64,000 bases of DNA from Yinghuangia seranimata. Its GTDB lineage: Bacteria; Actinomycetota; Actinomycetes; Streptomycetales; Streptomycetaceae. Numbering within the stretch: the stretch's first letter is position 1; the number at the start of each line of letters is the position of its first letter. The stretch lies in NCBI RefSeq assembly GCF_029953285.1, contig NZ_JASAOI010000020.1:1-64000 (forward strand), read 5' to 3'. The position numbers and the translations under genes were made by a program. Under the pieces are notes generated by a model. That model was given only the letters and a program-made list of their open reading frames with translations. It ran no database searches and had not been told where the DNA came from. Below are positions 56,600-64,000 of the stretch, one piece after another.

Positions 56600-57031
56600 A
56601 TGAACGACACCTATGTGACCCTGATCGGCAACGTCGCGAGCGAGGTCCGCTCCGCGACCACCGTGGCCGGAGTGCCGATGGCCCGCTTCCGGCTCGCGGT
56701 CTCGCCGCGCCGCTTCGACCGCGAGACCGGCCAGTGGAGCGCCCGCGAGCCCAGCTTCTACAGCGTGGTCGCGTGGCGCCGCCTGGCCGAGCACACCCTC
56801 AGCTCGGTCGAGAAGGGGGACCCGGTCGTCATCGCGGGAAGACTGAGCGTGCGGGACTGGTTGCGAGATGAGAAGTGGCACACCAGCGTCGAGGTGGAGG
56901 CCGTCTCACTCGGGCACGACCTGAGCCGTGGGACCTCACGGTTCACCCGCGCCACGCGCCGCGAAAGCGACGCGGATCACATCCCCGGGCCGTCCGACGG
57001 CTCCGGTTCGCCCGAGCCCCGTGCGGCATAG
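56600..57031 (+). CDS. ssb: Single-stranded DNA-binding protein, SsbB-like paralogue
   Basis: A 143-residue OB-fold single-strand DNA-binding protein (MNDTYVTLIGNVASEVRSAT, then TVAGVPMARFRLAVSPRRFD, SFYSVVAWRRLAEHTLSSVE, KGDPVVIAGRLSVRDW). It lacks the acidic C-terminal DDxxF-type tip that recruits repair proteins; the tail ends in SPEPRAA. That, with its length, matches the second SSB of Streptomyces (SsbB), which has been linked to chromosome segregation during sporulation. The ATG at 56600 has GGGGGAGG at good spacing. It follows the dynamin-like pair and precedes EttA; the promoter region holds two DnaA-box-like sites. Its location with division proteins suits a sporulation role (inference). 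Confidence 0.85.
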   Translation: MNDTYVTLIGNVASEVRSATTVAGVPMARFRLAVSPRRFDRETGQWSAREPSFYSVVAWRRLAEHTLSSVEKGDPVVIAGRLSVRDWLRDEKWHTSVEVEAVSLGHDLSRGTSRFTRATRRESDADHIPGPSDGSGSPEPRAA

Positions 57032-57158
57032 GACACTCGAACCTGTTTGGGCGGGACCCAGGTGCTCCGCACGCCTCGGCTGTGTGGCGGCAATGCGCGT
57101 CGGCCGCCGTCGGCACTCGTGTCCGAGCCGCACATCGACAGACTCTAGGATCGGGAAT

Positions 57159-58823
<1,665 letters not shown>

Positions 58824-58838
58824 GCCACCGGATCGGAG

Positions 58839-58881
58839 CGGCCCCTCTGCGCGGGCACCACGCCCGCGCAGAGGGGCCGCG
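58839..58881 (+). terminator. 19-bp perfect hairpin after ettA
   Basis: gcggcccctctgcgcgggc (58839-58857) is perfectly complementary to 58863-58881 with a 5-base loop, 15 bases past the ettA stop. It is the strongest terminator-like structure in this part of the window; there is no T-run. Confidence 0.75.
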
Positions 58882-58913
58882 CCGCGCCGAACGACAGACA
58901 GAAAGGGCCGAAC

Positions 58914-59318
58914 GTGGCCAGGCACGTGTACCACGCGACGCTGCGGTGGTCCGACATGGACGCCTACCAGCACATCAACAACGTCCAGTACCTCCGCCTC
59001 CTGGAGGAGGCCCGCGTCGACATGATGTTCACGCTCGGCCAGCGCGAGGGCGCCAAGACGCTGTCCGAGGGCGTCGTCATCGCCCGCCACGAGATCGACT
59101 ACGTGCGCCCCATGGTCTGGCGTCCCGAACCGGTGCGCATCGAGACCTGGGTGTCGAAGATAGGCGCCGCCCGCTTCACGCTGGGCTACGAGATCCTCGA
59201 CGAGACCGTGTACGCGCGCGCCAGCTCGGTCCTCGTGCCCTACTCCCTCGACGAGCAGCGGCCGCGCCGGCTCAACGAGGACGAACGCCGTTACCTCGAA
59301 GGCTTCCTGGAGTCCTGA
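58914..59318 (+). CDS. Acyl-CoA thioesterase (4HBT hot-dog fold)
   Basis: A 134-residue thioesterase of the 4-hydroxybenzoyl-CoA type. The active-site loop is LRWSDMDAYQHINNVQYLRL (Asp-x-x-x-His pattern with D-x-D-A-Y-x-H), followed by the helix LEEARVDMMF, and the sheet strands IARHEIDYVRPMVWRPEPVR and IETWVSKIGAARFTLGYEIL. Such enzymes hydrolyse acyl-CoA thioesters; the chain length is unknown. The GTG at 58914 has GAAAGGG at good spacing. It sits after the EttA terminator and directly upstream of the conserved gene at 59327 (8 bp between), probably one operon. Confidence 0.9.
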   Translation: MARHVYHATLRWSDMDAYQHINNVQYLRLLEEARVDMMFTLGQREGAKTLSEGVVIARHEIDYVRPMVWRPEPVRIETWVSKIGAARFTLGYEILDETVYARASSVLVPYSLDEQRPRRLNEDERRYLEGFLES

Positions 59319-59326
59319 CCGCCACC

Positions 59327-60073
59327 ATGACCGCCTTGCACCTCGCCGACGGCCCCGGTGTCGCGGACCTGGCCGGATACCTGATCCGGCTGCTGCGCTA
59401 CGACAAGGCCGCGGTCGTCCATCTGCGCGCCGACGGCGCCGTCCTCGGCACGTTCGGGCGCTTGCCGTTCGGCGGCGGCACCTCGGGCGTCATCGCCCTG
59501 CGCACCACGGAACTGCGGGAACCGGCCAGGCTGGACGCGGCGGTGTCCGCCGGCCAACTGCTCGACGTCCTGGCCGCCCACGACCCGGAAGCGGTCGCGC
59601 ACGTCCACGGACACCGGCACGACGCCGGCGAGGCCGACCGGGACGAGGCCGTGGTCGACCTCCCGCCCGAGGTCACCGGGCCGCCGTGGAGCGCGATGCT
59701 GCCGCCGCGCACCGGCTGGGCCCAGCTCGCGGCGCTGCCCATCGCCGGCCTCGTCCGCGAAGTCGCCGAGGCCGTCGGCCGGTTCCGGGCGATGACCGAG
59801 GCACTGCCGGCCGAGCGGCGCACCCGGGCTGAGCTCGACCGGCTGGCCGAAGAGGTGTGGAGCAAGGCACTGCCCGGCGTTCCGGGCACCCAGCTGCCGC
59901 TGCGCGCCGCGCACGCCGCGGCGTCCCTGGGCTTCCTCGGCTCGGTCGACGCGGGCGCCGAGGCGAGCGTCCTGTCCGTCGGCGGATGGCTGCGGCTGGA
60001 CGCGCCGTACGGCTCGGTGTCGGTGCGCCGTTCCGGCGGCCCCAGCCTGTTCGTGCCGCGCCGCCACGCCTGA
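59327..60073 (+). CDS. Conserved actinomycete protein, function unknown
   Basis: A 248-residue soluble protein (MTALHLADGPGVADLAGYLI, RLLRYDKAAVVHLRADGAVL, GTFGRLPFGGGTSGVIALRT). It appears to be a widespread actinomycete type found downstream of the thioesterase, but I do not recognise a domain. The N-terminal half has strands around R-L-L-R-Y-D-K-A-A-V-V-x-L, and the C-terminal half is helical (AAHAAASLGFLGSVDAG). No motif suggests catalysis. It starts at ATG 59327, eight bases after the thioesterase stop, so translation is likely coupled. Third codon positions are strongly GC-rich, supporting coding. Function unknown. Confidence 0.75.
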   Translation: MTALHLADGPGVADLAGYLIRLLRYDKAAVVHLRADGAVLGTFGRLPFGGGTSGVIALRTTELREPARLDAAVSAGQLLDVLAAHDPEAVAHVHGHRHDAGEADRDEAVVDLPPEVTGPPWSAMLPPRTGWAQLAALPIAGLVREVAEAVGRFRAMTEALPAERRTRAELDRLAEEVWSKALPGVPGTQLPLRAAHAAASLGFLGSVDAGAEASVLSVGGWLRLDAPYGSVSVRRSGGPSLFVPRRHA

Positions 60074-60200
60074 CGCACCGGTTCCGTACGGACCGGCGGC
60101 TCGTGCCTGCCTGAATCCACGCGCGGGTGTCCCGTAACTCCGCGCCGTCTCACTCGATGGGCACGGTGCAACGGGGGCCAGCGAGCAGCCGGGTGGTGGC

Positions 60201-61415
60201 ATGAGTGCGCAGACGGCCGTCGACACGTCCCTCGCGGAGTCGGCGGCGGCACCGCCGCGCGCGCTCGGCGAGCGGCTCCCGTGGCGGGTGCGGCCCTGGG
60301 CGTTCCCGTTGCTGGCGTACGCGTCGACGTGGCTGCTCACGCTCGGCGTGTGGGCGTGGCTAGGCGACCGCAACGTCGCGCGGGTGCCGTCGGCAGAGCG
60401 GCGCAGATACCACGGCTGGCAACTGCACTTCGTCTTCAAGGACGCGTCGAACTACCTGGACGTCGCCCGGTTCGGCTACCCCGCCCACCTTCCGCTCGCG
60501 CCCGACGGCTCGGTGCGGGCCAACAACACCGCGTTCTTCCCGCTGCTGCCGATGATCGTGCGCGCGGTCGCGACGGTGCTCGGCGGCCGGTACGTGGTCG
60601 CCGCGCTGCTCGTGTCGGTCGTGCTCGGCGCGGCGAGCGCCTACGCGGTGTGGCGGCTCGCCGGGCACCTGCGCGGACGGGTCGTGGCCGACCGCGCGGT
60701 GCTGCTGTACTGCGTGTTCCCCGGCGCGTTCGTGTTCGGCTTCCTGTACTCGGAGTCGCTCGCGGCGCTGCTCGCGGCGTTCTGCCTGCTCGCCCTCGCC
60801 CGGCGGCGCTGGCTGCTCGCGGGCGTGCTCGCGGGCGTGGGGACGGCGGTGCGGCCGAACATGGTCGCGCTGTGCGTCGCGTGTGCCGTCGCCGCGGGCC
60901 TCGCGGTGCACCGCGACCGCGACTGGAAGTCCCTGTGGGCGCCGCTGCTTTCCCCGCTCGGCGGGGCCGCGTACCTGGCGTGGGGTACGCAGCGCTACGG
61001 CGACGCGCGGTTCTGGTTCAGGACCCAGGCCGAGGGATGGGACCAGCACACCGACTGGGGCGCGGCCACCGTCAAGCGCGTGCTGTGGCTTGACCCCGCG
61101 CTGAGCGCCGAGCCCGCGCAGAACCTCGTGCACACGGTGTTCTTCGTGCTGGCCGCGGTCGGCGTGGTGTGGCTGTTCCGGACGCGGCTGCCGCTTCCGG
61201 CGACGGTGTTCGCGCTCGGGGTGCTGCTGCTGTCGTTCACGGCGTCCGCCCAGGGAAGCAAGCCGCGTTTCGTGTGGACGGCGTTTCCGCTGTTCGTCGC
61301 GGCGGCCACCCGATTGCGAGGGAGGGCGCTTTTTGTTGTTTTGTTGGTATTTGCGATGGGGTTCGTGTGGCTGGCGGCGTGGTCTCCGATGCATTACAGC
61401 CGCGGTGCGCCGTGA
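60201..61415 (+). CDS. PIG-V-like mannosyltransferase family membrane protein
   Basis: A 404-residue integral membrane glycosyltransferase-like protein with about nine transmembrane helices. The first helix is AFPLLAYASTWLLTLGVWAW, and the following luminal loop holds the family motif FKDASNYLDVARFGYP (D-x2-x-Y-L-x-I-A-x-x-G-Y). The pattern NNTAFFPLLPMIVR, and later LYCVFPGAFVFGFLYSESLA with RPNMVALCVA, fits PIG-V/mannosyltransferase family proteins acting on polyprenyl-phosphate sugars. It would act at the outer face of the membrane, perhaps in lipoglycan or glycoprotein mannosylation. The ATG at 60201 has GGGTGG upstream. A more AT-rich codon stretch appears near the C-terminus (61315-61370). 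It is followed by the MMPL gene control region. Confidence 0.85.
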   Translation: MSAQTAVDTSLAESAAAPPRALGERLPWRVRPWAFPLLAYASTWLLTLGVWAWLGDRNVARVPSAERRRYHGWQLHFVFKDASNYLDVARFGYPAHLPLAPDGSVRANNTAFFPLLPMIVRAVATVLGGRYVVAALLVSVVLGAASAYAVWRLAGHLRGRVVADRAVLLYCVFPGAFVFGFLYSESLAALLAAFCLLALARRRWLLAGVLAGVGTAVRPNMVALCVACAVAAGLAVHRDRDWKSLWAPLLSPLGGAAYLAWGTQRYGDARFWFRTQAEGWDQHTDWGAATVKRVLWLDPALSAEPAQNLVHTVFFVLAAVGVVWLFRTRLPLPATVFALGVLLLSFTASAQGSKPRFVWTAFPLFVAAATRLRGRALFVVLLVFAMGFVWLAAWSPMHYSRGAP

Positions 61416-61571
61416 GGTTGCCCACGCCGTCCGCCGCCGCGTAAATCGGCTGGCGGGCTCGTGTTGTGACCTGTTGGATTAGGTTCGCGAGCTGCGCGAA
61501 CGCGGCCATGGTCTGGACCAATCCGATCAATTCTCCAACTAGCTGATTGTTTCCTTGACACCTTGCGTAAA

Positions 61572-61612
61572 CGCGATACATCGTGTCCCTGAAAAGCTCG
61601 CGACATATCGCG
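61572..61612. promoter_or_regulatory. Paired operators CGCGAnnnnTCGCG upstream of MMPL gene
   Basis: CGCGA-TACA-TCGTG (61572-61585) and CGCGA-CATA-TCGCG (61599-61612) are two related dyads 27 bp apart centre to centre; together they form a larger inverted repeat starting AAACGCGATA and ending TATCGCGTTT. They end about 14 bp before the MMPL start, an ideal place to block transcription. The regulator (probably TetR or MarR type) is not adjacent in the window. Confidence 0.65.
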
Positions 61613-61626
61613 TTTGTGGGGGCTAG

Positions 61627-63765
61627 ATGAACAGCTGGAAGACGCTTGCCGCACTACCGTGCGGGCGTCGAAGTAAATGGGTCGTCCTGATCGGCTGGTT
61701 GGTCGTCATCGTGGCGCTCTCGCCGCTCGCCATGAAGCTGGGCGACGCGCAGAGCAACGAGATGTCGTCCTGGCTGCCGGGCAGCGCCGAGTCCACCAAG
61801 GTCGTCGAGGAGCAGAAGGACTTCCGCGACAACACGATCGCCAACGCCAACGCGGTCTACCACCGCGACGGCGGGCTGACGGACGCCGACCGCCAGGCCA
61901 TCACCGCGGACATCGAGGCGTTCCGGGCGATCAAGGGCGTGACCGCGGCGGACATCAAGGGCCCGGTCTACAGCACGCAGGAGCAGGACAAGGGCGCCAC
62001 CGCCTCTGTCGAGATCCCTGTCGCGGTCGCCGACGGCGGCTGGGAGGACCTCGGCAAGGCCGTCAAGGCCATGAAGGACGCGGCCAAGGACGACCCGTCG
62101 GGTCTCGAGCACTACTTCGCCGGTCCGGCGGGTATCGCGGCCGACCAGTCCGAGGCGTTCCAGGGCATCGACGGTGCGCTGCTCGGCATCACCATCCTGG
62201 TCGTCATCGCGATCCTGCTGCTGACGTACCGCTCGCCGGTGCTGTGGCTGGTGCCGCTCATCTCGGCGATCTTCGCCATGATGGCCGCATGGGCCACCGT
62301 GTACCTGGCCACCAAGGCCGGTGTCACGGTCAACGGCCAGAGTTACGCGGTCCTCAACATCATGATCTTCGGCGCGGGCACCGACTACGCGCTGCTGCTC
62401 ATCGCCCGTTACCGCGAGGAACTGCGGAACTACGAGGACCGGCACGAGGCGATGGCGCACGCGCTGCACCGCGCCGGCCCGGCGATCGTCGCGTCCGCCG
62501 CGACCGTGGCGCTGAGCATGCTGGTGCTGCTGTCCGCCGAGATGAACTCGACGCAGGGCATGGGCCCGGTCTGCGCCCTCGGCATCGCGGTCGGCCTGCT
62601 GGTCATGATCACGCTGCTGCCGGCGCTCCTGGTCATCTTCGGCCGCTGGGCGTTCTGGCCGCGCGTCCCGCACGTCGGGACCGAGCAGGCGCACGCCGAC
62701 GGCGTCTGGGTCAAGGTCGGCAACGTCATCCAGAAGCGCTCGCGCACCGTCTGGGTCGTCACCGCCGTCATCCTCGGCGCGTTCGCGATCGGCGTCACCG
62801 GCCTCAAGGCGGACGGCCTGGAGTTCCAGGACCAGTTCACCAACAAGCCGCAGTCGATCAAGGGTATGGAGACCGCCGCCAAGGTGTTCCCGATGGGCGC
62901 CGGCGACCCGCTCGCGACCATCGCGAACTCGCCCGCCAAGGACGCCGTGGTGGCCGCGATCCAGAACACCCCGGGTGTGGTCAAGGACAGCGTCAGGGTC
63001 AACGCGGACAAGAACGGCCGCGCCGAGATCTACGCGACGCTCACCGACGGCCCCGACACCGAGGCCGCGCGCAAGACGGTCGACCGGGTCCGCGACGCGG
63101 TCCACCCGGTGCCGAACGCCGACGCCCGCGTCGGCGGCGGCCCCGCGATGACGCTGGACATGGAACGGGCGGCCCAGCACGACGACAAGGTCGTGATCCC
63201 GCTCATCCTCATCGCCGTGCTGATCGTGCTCTGCATCCTGCTGCGCGCGATCATCGCCCCGATCATCCTGATCCTCACGGTGATCCTGTCGTTCGCGACG
63301 GCGTTGGGCATCAGCTCGCTGATCTTCAACCACGTGCTCGACTACGCGGGCATGGACACCACCATGCCGCTGTTCATCTTCGTCTTCCTGGTCGCACTGG
63401 GGATCGACTACAACATCTTCCTCATGCACCGGGTCCGCGAAGAGGCGCAGCAGCGCGGCACGCGCGAAGGCTCGATCGTCGCGCTGGCCGCGACCGGCGG
63501 CGTCATCACGTCGGCCGGCCTCGTGCTCGCCGCGACGTTCGCGGTGTTCACCACGATGCCGCTCGTCACCTTCGTGGAGATGGGCTTCGCGGTGGCCCTC
63601 GGCGTCCTGCTGGACACGTTCATCGTCCGCTCGGTCCTGGTGACCGCGCTGACGCACGACATCGGCCCCAAGGTGTGGTGGCCGAGCCAGCTCGCCAAGC
63701 GGCCCGAGACGCCGCAGGGCGACGTCGGCAAGGCCGGCCGCGACCGCGACGAGGCCCTCGTCTGA
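61627..63765 (+). CDS. MMPL-family transporter (RND-like)
   Basis: A 712-residue RND-superfamily exporter of the MMPL type. It has the first transmembrane helix KWVVLIGWLVVIVALSPLAM, a periplasmic domain, and a cluster of helices containing LNIMIFGAGTDYALLLIARY (motif with the proton-relay Asp and Tyr pair). The second half repeats the topology (FVFLVALGIDYNIFLMHRVR, the D-Y counterpart). About 11-12 transmembrane segments in all. MMPL proteins export lipids, glycolipids or antibiotics in actinomycetes; this size resembles ActII-3-type exporters. The ATG at 61627 has a weak purine-rich lead (GGGGGCTAG). It has operator-like paired dyads upstream and a large terminator downstream, so it is a single transcription unit; the substrate is unknown. 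Confidence 0.93.
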   Translation: MNSWKTLAALPCGRRSKWVVLIGWLVVIVALSPLAMKLGDAQSNEMSSWLPGSAESTKVVEEQKDFRDNTIANANAVYHRDGGLTDADRQAITADIEAFRAIKGVTAADIKGPVYSTQEQDKGATASVEIPVAVADGGWEDLGKAVKAMKDAAKDDPSGLEHYFAGPAGIAADQSEAFQGIDGALLGITILVVIAILLLTYRSPVLWLVPLISAIFAMMAAWATVYLATKAGVTVNGQSYAVLNIMIFGAGTDYALLLIARYREELRNYEDRHEAMAHALHRAGPAIVASAATVALSMLVLLSAEMNSTQGMGPVCALGIAVGLLVMITLLPALLVIFGRWAFWPRVPHVGTEQAHADGVWVKVGNVIQKRSRTVWVVTAVILGAFAIGVTGLKADGLEFQDQFTNKPQSIKGMETAAKVFPMGAGDPLATIANSPAKDAVVAAIQNTPGVVKDSVRVNADKNGRAEIYATLTDGPDTEAARKTVDRVRDAVHPVPNADARVGGGPAMTLDMERAAQHDDKVVIPLILIAVLIVLCILLRAIIAPIILILTVILSFATALGISSLIFNHVLDYAGMDTTMPLFIFVFLVALGIDYNIFLMHRVREEAQQRGTREGSIVALAATGGVITSAGLVLAATFAVFTTMPLVTFVEMGFAVALGVLLDTFIVRSVLVTALTHDIGPKVWWPSQLAKRPETPQGDVGKAGRDRDEALV

Positions 63766-63793
63766 CGGTCGACCGGCGGTAACGCGCACCAGC

Positions 63794-63843
63794 AGGGGCG
63801 CGCGGTGGTCCAAGATGTGAATCTTGGTCTATCGCGCGCCCCT
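63794..63843 (+). terminator. Large terminator after MMPL gene
   Basis: A 23-bp stem with 20 Watson-Crick pairs and two G-U pairs: aggggcgcgcggtggtccaa at its left edge, loop GTGA (63817-63820), right arm ending cgcgcgcccct, then TTTGCG. It begins 28 bases past the stop. The remaining sequence to 64000 shows no gene. Confidence 0.8.
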
Positions 63844-64000
63844 TTGCGTGACATAAACTCGCCGTCCCCGGAGGCGCCGACCGTCCCGAGTGTCACCGGA
63901 TCCGCACGAACATGCGCGGCACGCAACTCCTGTGTCCTGGACAGGTAACCGCCGTTCCGTGCCCATAGCGGCGCCGCTCACGCGTCGCCAGTCTGGATCC

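Noticed and set aside
63408-63926. Minus-strand frame of 172 codons at the end of the MMPL gene
   Set aside because: It overlaps the MMPL coding sequence antisense and the terminator hairpin, and lacks any start signal or domain.

Overview
This window is a high-GC actinomycete chromosome segment, very probably from Streptomyces or a close relative in the Streptomycetaceae. The signs are third codon positions that are almost always G or C, and an adpA-orn pair beside tRNA-His as in Streptomyces. Many small actinomycete families are present (DUF397, DUF3995, CGNR zinc finger, DUF5925-type AAA). Two genes carry rare TTA codons (adpA and a PNPOx-family gene), which in Streptomyces make translation depend on the bldA tRNA. 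I see no insertion sequence, prophage, CRISPR array or antibiotic cluster. The content is core and near-core chromosome with one probable gene relic, several strong hairpins and a number of operator-like palindromes.

Layout. 0.4-6.4 kb: tRNA-His, orn, adpA with a Crp-type palindrome upstream, a small membrane protein, a universal stress protein, a MerR-type regulator and a TetR regulator. 6.5-18 kb: GH3 beta-glucosidase, a DUF397 protein, a degenerate ABC ATPase coupled to a YhgE/Pip-like membrane protein, a TPR protein, a SnoaL-like protein, a Tat-exported flavin amine oxidase coupled to an exported RidA protein, an ACT protein and an LCP cell-wall ligase. 18-31 kb: a beta-helix/AAA+ fusion, a secreted M64 peptidase, polyphosphate glucokinase, an amidohydrolase, a DEDD exonuclease, a P-loop protein, a Leu/Pro-rich secreted protein, a TetR gene with paired operators, a PNPOx/CGNR divergent pair and a LiaF-like domain protein.

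31-46.6 kb: a second amidohydrolase, a secreted alpha/beta hydrolase, a class C beta-lactamase-like hydrolase, and a TetR gene divergent from a complete branched-chain-amino-acid-type ABC transporter. These are followed by a mazG-like relic, a dienelactone hydrolase, an intact MazG-like protein, exonuclease III, an AAA ATPase, a GntR regulator, a His-rich protein and an SDR-type protein. 46.6-53.2 kb: tandem repeats, a histidine kinase/LuxR response regulator pair, small conserved genes, tRNA-Arg and a Gfo/Idh/MocA oxidoreductase. 53.2-64 kb: a dynamin-like GTPase pair (resembling DynA/DynB), an SsbB-like single-strand-binding protein with DnaA-box-like sites upstream, EttA, a thioesterase, a PIG-V-like mannosyltransferase and an MMPL transporter with paired operators.

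Functional themes. There is developmental control (adpA, the dynamin pair, the ssb paralogue), cell-envelope work (LCP, LiaF-like, YhgE/Pip-like, MMPL, mannosyltransferase) and carbon/nitrogen scavenging (beta-glucosidase, polyphosphate glucokinase, Liv-type transporter, exported amine oxidase). The best candidates for under-described biology are the exported oxidase/RidA pair, the beta-helix/AAA+ fusion, the dynamin-ssb block with its DnaA-box-like sites, and the Crp-type site plus relocated TTA codon and disordered tail in adpA. Start codons are inferred from ribosome-binding sites and family length; stop positions are firmer than starts.
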